Source: Lachnospiraceae bacterium (lineage in GTDB: Bacteria > Bacillota > Clostridia > Lachnospirales > Lachnospiraceae). Taken from it: DNA of 64,000 bases. Shown piece after piece: positions 27,336 through 36,818 of this stretch (position 1 is the first letter of the stretch; each line of letters opens with the position of its first letter). The DNA is taken from NCBI GenBank assembly GCA_009780115.1, contig WRAQ01000001.1, positions 184,121 through 248,120 of the forward strand, read 5' to 3'. A model generated the notes under the pieces. That model made no database searches. It was not told the DNA's origin and saw nothing but the letters and a program-made list of their open reading frames with translations. A program made the translations under genes and the position numbers.

Positions 27336-28457
27336 TTATTCGAAAAATCCCCTGACGATTTTGATTATTTTGTCCATATCCTCATCCGTATTCTTGATAT
27401 CACTTGGCAGACATAATCCCCGGGCAAAGATATCAGCCGATATATCAAGCTCTTTTTTGTGGGGGAAATAATCATAACCGGCAAAAACCGGTTGCTGGTG
27501 CATTGGTTTCCAAATCGGCCGGCACTCGATATTTTCTGCTTCCAGCGCATCCATAATCTGGTCAGGGTTAACAAGGCCATCTTCAATAATAACGCAGGAA
27601 AGCCAGTTATTTGCCTGTCCGTCTTTATTAAGCGGATTCATCTTGAGAGCGGGGATATCGGCAAAAGCTTCTTTGTACTGCTGATATATTTTTTGCTTAC
27701 GAGCCATATGCTCATCTAAATGTAAAAGCTGGCCGCGGCCAATCCCGGCGACGATATTGCTCATCCGGTAATTAAAACCAACTTGTGAATGTTGGTAATG
27801 CCTGGCCGGGTCACGGGCCTGGGTGGCAAGAAAGCGAGCGTTATCAATTAATTCTTTTTCACGGGAAACAAGCATTCCGCCGCCGGAGGTGGTAATTATT
27901 TTGTTGCCATTAAAAGAAAGGATACCCATCCGCCCGAAGGTACCGGTGTCCTGCCCCTTATAAGTAGCTCCAAGCGACTCGGCCGCATCTTCAATCAGCG
28001 GGACATTATACTCATCACAGATAGCCATCAATTCATCAAGTTTCGCCGGGGTACCATAAAGATGAACGGCAATCACCGCTTTCGCCCGCGGATATTTTTT
28101 GAAAGCCCTTTTTAAGGCTTTGGGTGACATATTCCAGGTATCCGGTTCGGAATCAATAAAAACCGGAATAGCTTTTTCATACATTATCGGGTTACAACTT
28201 GCACTAAATGTGAGGGAAGAAACAAAAACAATATCGTTTTGTTTTAGTTCAAGCAGGCGCAAAGCAAGGTGAATCGCCCCGGTTCCCGAGGATAAAGCCG
28301 CCGCATGAGGGATGTTGATATACTCTGCCATTTCTTTTTCAAAGTTGTCAACATTGGCTCCCAATGGCGCAACCCAGTTCGTATCAAAGGCTTCTTTGAT
28401 GAATTTTTGCTCTTCGCCATGCGTTGTTGGTGAAGAGAGGTAGATTCGTTTGTTCAT
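27336..28457 (-). CDS. PglE-like UDP-4-keto-sugar aminotransferase (DegT family)
   Basis: 373 aa. Start IYLSSPTTHGEEQKFI, ALSSGTGAIHLALR (phosphate loop), and FNGNKIITTSGGGML with the PLP-binding lysine. The substrate-binding sequence and neighbours (PglF and PglD-like) fit conversion of UDP-2-acetamido-4-keto-2,4,6-trideoxyglucose to the 4-amino sugar. GGAGG precedes the ATG. Confidence 0.85.
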   Translation of the reverse strand: MNKRIYLSSPTTHGEEQKFIKEAFDTNWVAPLGANVDNFEKEMAEYINIPHAAALSSGTGAIHLALRLLELKQNDIVFVSSLTFSASCNPIMYEKAIPVFIDSEPDTWNMSPKALKRAFKKYPRAKAVIAVHLYGTPAKLDELMAICDEYNVPLIEDAAESLGATYKGQDTGTFGRMGILSFNGNKIITTSGGGMLVSREKELIDNARFLATQARDPARHYQHSQVGFNYRMSNIVAGIGRGQLLHLDEHMARKQKIYQQYKEAFADIPALKMNPLNKDGQANNWLSCVIIEDGLVNPDQIMDALEAENIECRPIWKPMHQQPVFAGYDYFPHKKELDISADIFARGLCLPSDIKNTDEDMDKIIKIVRGFFE

Positions 28458-28481
28458 GTTATACCTCCGCTATCTTTATAA

Positions 28482-28586
28482 AGCAGATAAAATATCTCTC
28501 CGTCACTACGGCCTAATTGGTTTGTCCGTTCAATTATCTCTCGAGAATAAGGCGGCCTAAGGTTCCTGCGAGATAAGTTATCCGCT
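28482..28586. repeat. Long intergenic hairpin, family R2 (copy 1)
   Basis: GATAAAATATCTC at the left pairs with GAGATAAGTTATC at the right; conserved inner blocks are CGGCCTAATTGG and GGCGGCCTAAGGTTCCTGCGAG. The right arm contains the TAA stop of the PglF-like gene (28578-28580). Two further copies at 47704 and 52787 keep pairing with changed bases. Confidence 0.75.
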
Positions 28587-30449
28587 TTCATACTCATAAG
28601 TTGGCACAATCTCGCGAAGCATCCCGCGGATGTCCCCGCTTTCATTCTTTGAAGCTTCTTTAAGCTTTTTTAGTTGGGCGAAAAATTTCCCGTCATCAAG
28701 CTCAATCGGTTTTCCGATATAAATCAAGCGGTTTGCTGTTTCTCTCATTCCTTCTTCTTCCAATAACAGCTCTTCATACAATTTTTCACCGGCCCTAAGC
28801 CCCGTATACTGGATTTTAATATCTTCACCGGGAGTTAAGCCCGATAAGCGGATTAAGTTCATTGCTAAATCGAGGATTTTAACCGGTTTTCCCATATCAA
28901 GGACAAATATTTCCCCGCCTTTTGCATAAGCCCCTGCTTGAAGAACAAGTGAGACCGCTTCCGGGATAGTCATAAAATAACGGATAATATCGGGATGAGT
29001 AACCGTCACGGGCCCGCCGTCAGCAATCTGCTTCTTAAAAATCGGGATAACACTTCCGTTACTGCCTAAAACATTACCAAACCGGACGGCAACAAACTCG
29101 GTCTCATAATGTTTGTTAAAGGTTTGAATAATCATTTCGCAAACCCGTTTGCTTGCCCCCATGACATTCGCCGGGTTAACCGCTTTGTCCGTTGAAATCA
29201 TCACAAACCGTTTCGTTCCATAGACAGCCGCTGCCATTGCGGTCTTAAAAGTGCCGAAAATATTGTTTTTTACCGCTTCATTGGGGCTGTCTTCCATTAA
29301 AGGAACATGTTTGTGAGCCGCCGCATGATAAACAATATCCGGCTGATATTCGGCAAAAATCTGGTTCACCCGGTTGGTATTCCGTACCGAGGCAATTAGC
29401 ACTGTCAACCGCAAATCAGGATAAGTATTAATCAACTCTTGCTGAATATCGTAAATGCTATTTTCATAAATATCAAGGGCTATTAAATGCGAAGGCTTAT
29501 GCGAAGCTATCTGCCGGCATAACTCACTGCCTATCGTGCCGCCGCCGCCGGTTACAAGCACTTTTTTGTCTTTGACATAGCTAAGAATTGAGTTGAGGTC
29601 TATTTCAACCGGTTCCCGGCCTAATAAATCTTCAACCCCGACGTCTCTTAGTTCGCTGATACTTACCTCGCCGTTTACGAGCTGATATACACCAGGGAGC
29701 GCCCGCAATTTGCAATTAGTTTCCTTACAAATATCAAGGATATCTTTCATTTCTGCCCGTGATATCGATGGCATTGCGACAATTATTTCATCAACTTCGT
29801 AAAAAGCGGCGCTTTCGATTATTTTGTCACGCCCGCCGACTACTTTTATCCCTTGGATAAACCGTCCCCACTTACCCCGGTCATCATCAATAATACAGCG
29901 GATTACCATCGTCGAAAAGTTAGAATTAACAATTTCTTTCACAATGAGATTCGCCGCCTCACCGGCACCGACTACCATTACCGAGATACTATTGCCGCGG
30001 TTAATTCTTTTGTATTTGAGGCCGCGGAAAAAACGATAGGAAAAACGGCTGGTAAAAATGAAAGCAATTAAGATAAAACAATATAGGAAATAATAGCTAT
30101 TAGGGACGGCCTGATTGCCGCCAATCCGGAAAAACTGCAAGCCAACCCCGTTTAATATCGCCGAAGCTACACTTGATAAAACGACATTACGAAGTTCCAT
30201 TTCCCCGGCAAAAGCCCATAAGCTATGATACATCCGGAATACATAAAAAATAAATATCGTTAAAATAATATTAAAAAGTAAAAAATTCGTAATCGGCACA
30301 ATAAAATGTTCGGGAATATCATCAAGCCTTAAATCAAAGCGCATTAATAACGCCAGATAGCTGGCACAGATAACACTGATTATATCATAAATAATCAGAG
30401 CGGTACGGCGATATAATACTTTGAAATTGAACTGTTTTCTATTTTTCAT
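28578..30449 (-). CDS. PglF-like UDP-GlcNAc 4,6-dehydratase (membrane-bound)
   Basis: 623 aa. Four N-terminal membrane helices (about 15-130), a CoA-binding-like Rossmann segment (VMVVGAGEAAN) and the catalytic SDR domain (VLVTGGGGTIGSEL). The active site reads STDKAVNPANVMGASK: Met replaces the usual Tyr of YxxxK, as in PglF/WbpM-type enzymes. It makes the 4-keto-6-deoxy sugar used by the PglE-like enzyme. It overlaps the polymerase gene upstream by 11 bp. Confidence 0.9.
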   Translation of the reverse strand: MKNRKQFNFKVLYRRTALIIYDIISVICASYLALLMRFDLRLDDIPEHFIVPITNFLLFNIILTIFIFYVFRMYHSLWAFAGEMELRNVVLSSVASAILNGVGLQFFRIGGNQAVPNSYYFLYCFILIAFIFTSRFSYRFFRGLKYKRINRGNSISVMVVGAGEAANLIVKEIVNSNFSTMVIRCIIDDDRGKWGRFIQGIKVVGGRDKIIESAAFYEVDEIIVAMPSISRAEMKDILDICKETNCKLRALPGVYQLVNGEVSISELRDVGVEDLLGREPVEIDLNSILSYVKDKKVLVTGGGGTIGSELCRQIASHKPSHLIALDIYENSIYDIQQELINTYPDLRLTVLIASVRNTNRVNQIFAEYQPDIVYHAAAHKHVPLMEDSPNEAVKNNIFGTFKTAMAAAVYGTKRFVMISTDKAVNPANVMGASKRVCEMIIQTFNKHYETEFVAVRFGNVLGSNGSVIPIFKKQIADGGPVTVTHPDIIRYFMTIPEAVSLVLQAGAYAKGGEIFVLDMGKPVKILDLAMNLIRLSGLTPGEDIKIQYTGLRAGEKLYEELLLEEEGMRETANRLIYIGKPIELDDGKFFAQLKKLKEASKNESGDIRGMLREIVPTYEYESG

Positions 30450-33033
30450 TTTGTTCTTTCATAAAGCGTAAGGTAAGTGGTGCCATCATCAGCATTAGCA
30501 TAAAACCGGAGGGGTTGCTGAAATGGAAAATCCATTCCGCAAGGCCGGCCGTCGCAACCACAACGATAACTGCCAGTGGTAAAGCAGCATATTTAACATT
30601 ATTATCATAACGGCGGTAAAACATAACTGCTCTGATAAAAGCCGCCCCGCCGACAATAATAAAAAGGATACCCATATAAATCCCATGGTCATATGCAAAT
30701 TGAAGATAAATATTATGAGCATGATATGACTGTGACCCGTCTGGCATAATTACACTCATACTATTGTGTCCAAAAGCATTTAATTCGGCAAAATATGCCC
30801 GGAAGTGATCAATCCGCCCGTTACTAAAATCAGATTCTGTCACTATGATACCTAAATTGTCTTTATAGTATTGCAAGTCTTCCTCTGTATAAGCTCCGGG
30901 ATTTTCCAATAAATCGTGCTTTTTCTCGGAAAGCGGAATTGCATTCTCAACATCTAACCCCATTTCCAATGCTTTATCCAGACTAAATACCTCGGAATTA
31001 ATAATGACCCGTTCTTCTTCGTATGCTCTTATATGTCCGTAAAAATCAAATCTATTTTCCGGGATACCTAAAAATTCATGCCCAAAAACCTCAATAAAAC
31101 GCCCCACCCGCATATGCTCATATGAAGCCGGGTTACGGCCGCGGGTAATCTCCTGATGGAAGGACTCAATACTATATATCGCAGGTTTTCCAACTAAGGC
31201 CGGAATATTTCGCTGCATAAAGAAAATCACCGGAAAACAAACAATCAACGACATTATCATCAAACCGGCAGCTGATAAAATACTCTTTAGCCTTTCCCTG
31301 CTTTTTCCTGCCGTAAACATCAATAGAGAAAAAATAGCCGTTACCGTAAAAGCATATATCCCGGTATTTGAAATTGTAAATGTCAAATAGGTTAAAGCCG
31401 TCCCTAATAAAAGGCATTCTTTCCATAAATCCTTTAGTTGATTGCTTTCTCTCATTTTCTTAAGCAGAATAATTAAAGCTGCTGTTGCAACAACGGCAAG
31501 ATAAGTGGCAGCAACAGTAACTGAATTAAACATCATCGGAAAACGGACTGTTTGAAATGTTGCAAAGGGGCGATATAAAAGCGAATAGCCAACCATCCAC
31601 AAAAATGATAAAATCAAACCCCGGCAAATATTCAGGGTGATATCCATTTTGCGGGAAGCGCTATACTGCAGATAAAATAGGGTAAAACAGACCGCCATCA
31701 AAATTGGCCATTCCCGTGTATTACGGAAAACTACCATCAACGAAAGAAATAAAAGCATTAAACAGCCAAACGGGACTGAAATTGGTTTCATTTCTTTTTT
31801 TATTAACCGCGTTATTACATTAATAATAACCGTAACAATAACCATACCGCCGATGATAAATACCCAGGCGGCTAATCTAATTTCCTCTAATTCAAGGGTA
31901 TTTAGTTCACCCATACCGGCCTGTATTTTTTCAGTATAAAAATAATAACCATAACCGCCAATAATGGTCAAAAAAATCAAGTTAATTAAATTGAATATCT
32001 GCCGAAAGCCCATCATCATAAGCATTATAAGGCCAAAGTAAATTATTTGCTTGCTTTGGGCAATAGTTTGATGAATGGTAATCTGTGCGCACATATATTC
32101 ACAACAGGCATAGATGGCACCGGCAAAAAGGACCGACTGAAGATAGTCCGGCCAATTTTTCCTGATAACCTCTTTTGTAATAATTGGGGCTTGTCCGTCA
32201 CGGTTATGGTTTATCCCATACCAGCAAATCGCCCCCCCGGTAAGAACCGCAACCGCAAAGAATATGTTATCAAACAGATAAGGCCCAAAAGTCTGGAGAC
32301 ATACTGCAACTAAGCCAATTATCACCAAAACTATTACGAGGGGGTTCAAAATTATTTTTACTACCTGCTCAACAGTCAACAAGCTGTCTTTTCCGGGATT
32401 TTTTCGATAGTAGCGGTTAACTGCTATGCTTAATAAAGTAATTAACAATAATATAGCGGCAATAAGTGCCAGCGAATAACCCGTAGAAATAGGGACAGTA
32501 TAATTATAAACTGCAACTAAACCCTGGCCGCTCCAAGGCTTTTCATCATAGTATAATCTGCCCAGATTAGGGTAATCGTCACGCAAAAACCATTCAATAC
32601 CAAGAAAAAGAGTTGCAGGTTCAGTTTCTGCTTTAATGATGTATTTGTATGTCTCGCCGATTTCTAATGATTGGTCAACCAAAACATCATAAAATCCGGG
32701 GATATCATCCTGGCTAATCAAAAAAACATCTTCAAACATCGGCCGTTCTTCATTTTCAAAGATTTTGACCATGCTAAAACTAAAGGATTCACCCTGCGTA
32801 CCTTGGGCTAAATAAATATAGATACTATCAAGATGGCTGTATTCAGCGGTAAATGACTGGGTTACTAATTTATCTTGAGTAACCGGGCCAACTTTCTCAT
32901 TAGAGGAACGCGGCAGAGACGACTTTTCTATCTGTGACCAGATTCCGAACGGGAAAATGGTGAAAATAAGACATAAGCCAATAATGGTTAAAACGGCTTT
33001 GATTGCTGTACTTTTATTAATTATTTTTTGCAT
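30439..33033 (-). CDS. O-antigen ligase/polymerase (Wzy/WaaL-like) membrane protein
   Basis: 864 aa with at least twelve hydrophobic helices and one large extracytoplasmic loop (about residues 620-760). SYHAHNIYLQFAYDHGIYMG near the C-terminus is the conserved H-N-x-Y-L-Q...G block of the O-antigen ligase domain. An N-terminal soluble beta-rich stretch (about 30-160) outside the membrane is unusual. It should polymerise or ligate lipid-linked repeat units. AGGGGAGG precedes the ATG. A second, EpsG-type polymerase is encoded at 44677. Confidence 0.8.
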   Translation of the reverse strand: MQKIINKSTAIKAVLTIIGLCLIFTIFPFGIWSQIEKSSLPRSSNEKVGPVTQDKLVTQSFTAEYSHLDSIYIYLAQGTQGESFSFSMVKIFENEERPMFEDVFLISQDDIPGFYDVLVDQSLEIGETYKYIIKAETEPATLFLGIEWFLRDDYPNLGRLYYDEKPWSGQGLVAVYNYTVPISTGYSLALIAAILLLITLLSIAVNRYYRKNPGKDSLLTVEQVVKIILNPLVIVLVIIGLVAVCLQTFGPYLFDNIFFAVAVLTGGAICWYGINHNRDGQAPIITKEVIRKNWPDYLQSVLFAGAIYACCEYMCAQITIHQTIAQSKQIIYFGLIMLMMMGFRQIFNLINLIFLTIIGGYGYYFYTEKIQAGMGELNTLELEEIRLAAWVFIIGGMVIVTVIINVITRLIKKEMKPISVPFGCLMLLFLSLMVVFRNTREWPILMAVCFTLFYLQYSASRKMDITLNICRGLILSFLWMVGYSLLYRPFATFQTVRFPMMFNSVTVAATYLAVVATAALIILLKKMRESNQLKDLWKECLLLGTALTYLTFTISNTGIYAFTVTAIFSLLMFTAGKSRERLKSILSAAGLMIMSLIVCFPVIFFMQRNIPALVGKPAIYSIESFHQEITRGRNPASYEHMRVGRFIEVFGHEFLGIPENRFDFYGHIRAYEEERVIINSEVFSLDKALEMGLDVENAIPLSEKKHDLLENPGAYTEEDLQYYKDNLGIIVTESDFSNGRIDHFRAYFAELNAFGHNSMSVIMPDGSQSYHAHNIYLQFAYDHGIYMGILFIIVGGAAFIRAVMFYRRYDNNVKYAALPLAVIVVVATAGLAEWIFHFSNPSGFMLMLMMAPLTLRFMKEQNEK

Positions 33034-33039
33034 TATCGC

Positions 33040-33960
33040 TTATTCCTCCCCTGTCGATTCACAAATAATAAAGCGGGGCCTATTTTTAACTTCATCATAT
33101 ATTTTTGCGATATATAAGCCAATTATACCTAAGCTAATCATCATACCCCCGCCAACAAGAAGCAAAAGCAGGATAACCGTTGTAAAACCCTCTAATGAAT
33201 AACCCATCAAAAACCTTACTAACGTCTGAATCCCTAAACCTATTGAAGCTAAAGTAAGTAAAACCCCGATAATCGTAACGATTTGTAAAGGTGCTGCCGA
33301 AAAGCCGATAATATTACTAAGGCCATATTTGAATAAGCCAAAGGTATTCCATTTTGATTTGCTGTACTCCCGTTTGCCGACTTGATATTCAATTTTCGTG
33401 GAATTAAAGCCCACCCAAAATGATAAACCGCGGAAAAAAGCATTCCGCTCCTGAAGATTTAAAAGTTCGTTTACTACCTTTTTGTCAAGAAGCTTAAAAT
33501 CAGAGGATGAGCGCATATCAAAGCCGGACAAAGAAGAAATCAGGCGATAAAAAATACCGGAAAATAATTTGTATAAAATTGACTCTTTGCCTCTTACTTT
33601 AATCCCTTCAACTATTTCATACCCCTCTTGCCATAAGCGGTACATCCGGGGAATAACTGCCGCCGGGTGCTGTAAGTCGCAATCCATTACAATACAGCAA
33701 TCGCCGTTTATTTTTCCGAGACCCGCCCACATCGCCGCTTCTTTGCCGAAGTTCCGGCTTAGGCGATAACCGTGAATATTGTCCGAACTAAGGTTTTGCG
33801 CTTTAATTTTTGCAAATGTTAAGTCAGATGAACCATCGTCAACAAAAATGATTTCATAATTAATCCCCTCAATTTCTAATACTTTTTTAAGGGCCGTACT
33901 GATATATGTGATGTTATCTTCTTCGTTATATGCCGGTATAATGATGGATAATAAGGACAT
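33040..33960 (-). CDS. GtrB/ArnC-like GT2 with two C-terminal membrane helices
   Basis: 306 aa. LSIIIPAYNEEDNI, VDDGSSD, MDCDLQHP (DxDLQ) and SRNFGKEAAMWAGL are classical for polyprenyl-phosphate glycosyltransferases, followed by two helices (about 225-250 and 262-290). It would make a polyprenyl-phosphate sugar for GT-C enzymes such as those at 12772 and 14752. It lies between the polymerase and pseG. Confidence 0.9.
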   Translation of the reverse strand: MSLLSIIIPAYNEEDNITYISTALKKVLEIEGINYEIIFVDDGSSDLTFAKIKAQNLSSDNIHGYRLSRNFGKEAAMWAGLGKINGDCCIVMDCDLQHPAAVIPRMYRLWQEGYEIVEGIKVRGKESILYKLFSGIFYRLISSLSGFDMRSSSDFKLLDKKVVNELLNLQERNAFFRGLSFWVGFNSTKIEYQVGKREYSKSKWNTFGLFKYGLSNIIGFSAAPLQIVTIIGVLLTLASIGLGIQTLVRFLMGYSLEGFTTVILLLLLVGGGMMISLGIIGLYIAKIYDEVKNRPRFIICESTGEE

Positions 33961-33997
33961 TTTGCTATCTCCGTTTTAGTCTTAAATTAAATGTATT

Positions 33998-35014
33998 TTA
34001 GCATATATTTTCATACTGTACAAGTTCATCCACAATACGGCACGCCCCATAACCATCAACGAGGCGGCGCATTTGCTTTGAAAGTTTCTTGCGCCGGGGA
34101 TAATCAAAAGCAAGCTCGCCGATATATAAGGCAAAATTCTTATCTTCGGCATAAACCGTCGCTTCAATTGCTGATAACCCGGTTGCATTGGGAAGCTGAT
34201 TGTCGGCGGTTGTAAAGCAAATTGTCGGAACGCCAACCGCACACAATTCATAAAGGGTCGACCCGGCGGCGGAGATTGCCAAGTCGCATCTTTGCATTAG
34301 GATTGCCATTTCAGTATGATTTTCATAAATGATAATTTGAGGATTAGCTTGCGCCAGCCCATATAGATGTTCGCGATGACGGTTCAAGGTTCCGATGACG
34401 ATATGACAGGTCACGGATTCATCTAAAGCAGCATAGACAGCAGCAGCAATTTGACCGGTAATCCCTTCTTCATCGGTACCGCCGGTCGTGATAAGAATGT
34501 TAGTAACTTTTTCATTAACTTGGTAAGATATATCGCGGAATTGCTCACGCAGGGGGGCATAATCAGGGCCGAGCAGGTATTTTTTATTTGTTTGGGTTTC
34601 ATAAAGATTTTCAGCACCGATACAATAATTTATTACAACATCAACCGGATAATCAAAGGAATTTAGGTCATCGAGATAAAGGGTGCGGGTATGTTTCTTT
34701 ACTTCGGTTAGATATGAAGGGGTTACAAAGTACGAATCGATTAAAAGGGCAAGCGGATTTTTTTGGGCAAGGATATCGGTAAAAGCGGGGATTTCCGAAT
34801 CAGGGTCGTCGAATTTGGTGTTTAGAATTTCAACTTGTAAATTTTCGTTATCCAAATCTAAGCATAGTTTTTTGAAGATACATTCAGATTCATTATCAGC
34901 CAACACAAAACAGACCGGGATATTACGGTGGTTAAATTCCCTTGCAATTGTAAGGGTACGCATTAAATGGCCGGTGGCGATGCGTGGGTTGGCATCGGTG
35001 CGGATGAGAATCAT
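33998..35014 (-). CDS. pseG: PseG, UDP-2,4-diacetamido-2,4,6-trideoxy-beta-L-altropyranose hydrolase
   Basis: 338 aa from the ATG at 35014, one base after the pseI stop, with GGAGG 5 nt upstream (an ATG at 35026 lies inside pseI). IRTDANPRIATGHLMR contains the catalytic His; ITTGGTDEEG and ISAAGSTLYELCAVGVPT form the GT-B-like UDP-binding half. It releases UDP to give the free sugar that PseI condenses with PEP. No PseH acetyltransferase domain is fused. Confidence 0.9.
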   Translation of the reverse strand: MILIRTDANPRIATGHLMRTLTIAREFNHRNIPVCFVLADNESECIFKKLCLDLDNENLQVEILNTKFDDPDSEIPAFTDILAQKNPLALLIDSYFVTPSYLTEVKKHTRTLYLDDLNSFDYPVDVVINYCIGAENLYETQTNKKYLLGPDYAPLREQFRDISYQVNEKVTNILITTGGTDEEGITGQIAAAVYAALDESVTCHIVIGTLNRHREHLYGLAQANPQIIIYENHTEMAILMQRCDLAISAAGSTLYELCAVGVPTICFTTADNQLPNATGLSAIEATVYAEDKNFALYIGELAFDYPRRKKLSKQMRRLVDGYGACRIVDELVQYENIC

Positions 35015-35015
35015 A

Positions 35016-36071
35016 TTACCCTCCAAACATCTTCGGTTCCAGCGGGGTGCCGCGGGGGATGGCGCAGGCCGCCGTTTTCCCGAGGACTTCTTCGTAATAG
35101 CAGGGGGACAACCCGGCGGCCGGGCGGATTGAGCGGATATTGTCAGGGGTCAGGGTTTCACCGGCACCTATGTCACGAACAACGAAAAGGGAACGGGCAC
35201 CTTCACGTTCTTTGATTTGCTTCGGGGTCAAGCTATATTCGGAATGCCCGAGGGCCTTTTCTAAATCACGGATTTGATTTACCATCGCGGCAAATTCGGC
35301 CGGCTCCATTGAGAAAGCAGCATCAGGGCCGCCATCAGCCCTTTTTAAGGTTAAATGTTTTTCGACCATCACCGCCCCGAGGGTGACAGCACCAACAGCA
35401 ACTACCCCGCCGGGAGTATGGTCAGACAAGCCAATCAGGCAGTCATATTCCTCCCGCAGATATGGGATGTTTTTCAGGTTAATATCTTCAAATGAGGCCG
35501 GGTAGGATGAAACGCATTTGAGAATGATGACATCTTCATTTCCCTCGTCACGGCAAGTTTGCAAAGCTAGGCTAATATCTTCAGGGTACGCAATTCCGGT
35601 CGCAAAGATAATCGGCTTTTTTTGTGAAGCCGCTTTGCGGATTAAAGGGATATCATTAATTTCATAAGAGGCAATTTTGTAAGCCGGCATATTAAGCCCG
35701 GCCATAAAATCAACCGCCGTAAAGTCAAAAGGGGAAGAAAAGCAGATTAAACCAATTTTTTCTGCTTCTTCTTTTAGCCGGGGCTGCCACTCCCAAGGGG
35801 TAAAAGCTGTCTGATAGAGGGCATGAAGGGTGGTGCCGTCCCAGATGGTACCCCGGTTGAGTTTAAAATGTTCGTTATCACAGTCAAGGGTAATCGTATC
35901 CGGAGTATAGGTCTGTAATTTAACAGCATCGGCACCGGCTTCCTTGGCGCTATGGATGATTTCAATAGCCCGGTGGATGTCACCGTTATGATTGCCGGAA
36001 ATTTCCGCAACGATAAAGGCTGGTGAATCTGCACTAATTGTATGGTGGGCGATTTTTATTGTTTTATTCAT
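35016..36071 (-). CDS. pseI: PseI, pseudaminic acid synthase
   Basis: 351 aa from the ATG at 36071 (AAAGG 7 nt upstream). FIVAEISGNHNGD at the N-terminus and KLQTYTPDTITLD belong to the NeuB-type TIM barrel that condenses PEP with the trideoxy sugar; the last about 60 residues are the SAF (antifreeze-like) domain (RSLFVVRDIGAGETLT). PseI rather than NeuB/LegI is favoured by the partner genes pseB, C, F and G. Confidence 0.9.
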   Translation of the reverse strand: MNKTIKIAHHTISADSPAFIVAEISGNHNGDIHRAIEIIHSAKEAGADAVKLQTYTPDTITLDCDNEHFKLNRGTIWDGTTLHALYQTAFTPWEWQPRLKEEAEKIGLICFSSPFDFTAVDFMAGLNMPAYKIASYEINDIPLIRKAASQKKPIIFATGIAYPEDISLALQTCRDEGNEDVIILKCVSSYPASFEDINLKNIPYLREEYDCLIGLSDHTPGGVVAVGAVTLGAVMVEKHLTLKRADGGPDAAFSMEPAEFAAMVNQIRDLEKALGHSEYSLTPKQIKEREGARSLFVVRDIGAGETLTPDNIRSIRPAAGLSPCYYEEVLGKTAACAIPRGTPLEPKMFGG

Positions 36072-36140
36072 TTTACTGCCTTTCAAAAAGCCATTTTTTA
36101 AGTGCTCTTATGGTGTAAAATGCAGAGAGGGTCAGCAAAA

Positions 36141-36818
36141 TCACATCATAATATATTTATACTTAAGCTCTGCCAGCTTCCAATCATCATCAGTATCAAT
36201 ATCCTGCACTTCCATTTCATTTAAAATAATCGGCTTTAAATTAGTAACATTTAAAGTACCCGCAGTTAAAAAAGCTTCCGTGCGCATCGCATAAAACTGG
36301 CCGCTGTCATGATAAACCGCTTCCAAATCCTGGGAACGTGAATTTGTAAATTCAGGATATTGGTATTCAAGAAATCCGTCATTGATAATAAGGCTGCGTT
36401 GAGGCGGGAAAGAAAATTTAACCACCGGTTTTACGCCGTTGCAATCATCAAGCATAATCATTGCTTCTTGCAACCGCTCTTTTTTAAGCAGGGGACAGGT
36501 CGGATAAATACAGCAAAAGCGGTCAAAATTCTTGCCCTGCCGACGGTAGGATTCAATAACTTCCTGTAAAACATCAGATGTTGTTGCAAAATCATCCGCT
36601 GTTTCTTGCGAGCGTTTAAACGGTACTTCTGCGCCATAGTTTCTGGCAATTCGGGTGATTTCATCATCATCGGTTGAAACCATAACCGTATCAAAAATAC
36701 CAGAATCCAGCGCCGCTTTAATCGAATAATAGATAATCGGCTTGCCGCAAAATTCTTTGATATTTTTGCGGGGTATCCGTTTGCTTCCGCCGCGGGCGGT
36801 GATAATTGCAATATTCAT
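36141..36818 (-). CDS. pseF: PseF, pseudaminic acid cytidylyltransferase
   Basis: 225 aa. AIITARGGSKRIPRKNIKEF is the nucleotide-binding loop of CMP-nonulosonate synthetases and VSTDDDEI the acidic site. It activates pseudaminic acid as CMP-Pse for transfer. GGAGG precedes the ATG, which overlaps the upstream GT2 gene by 4 bp. Confidence 0.9.
   Translation of the reverse strand: MNIAIITARGGSKRIPRKNIKEFCGKPIIYYSIKAALDSGIFDTVMVSTDDDEITRIARNYGAEVPFKRSQETADDFATTSDVLQEVIESYRRQGKNFDRFCCIYPTCPLLKKERLQEAMIMLDDCNGVKPVVKFSFPPQRSLIINDGFLEYQYPEFTNSRSQDLEAVYHDSGQFYAMRTEAFLTAGTLNVTNLKPIILNEMEVQDIDTDDDWKLAELKYKYIMM

Noticed and set aside
34683..35132. 149-codon plus-strand open frame
   Set aside because: It lies antisense to pseG and pseI, has no recognisable domain and is Arg/Ser rich as expected of a shadow frame.
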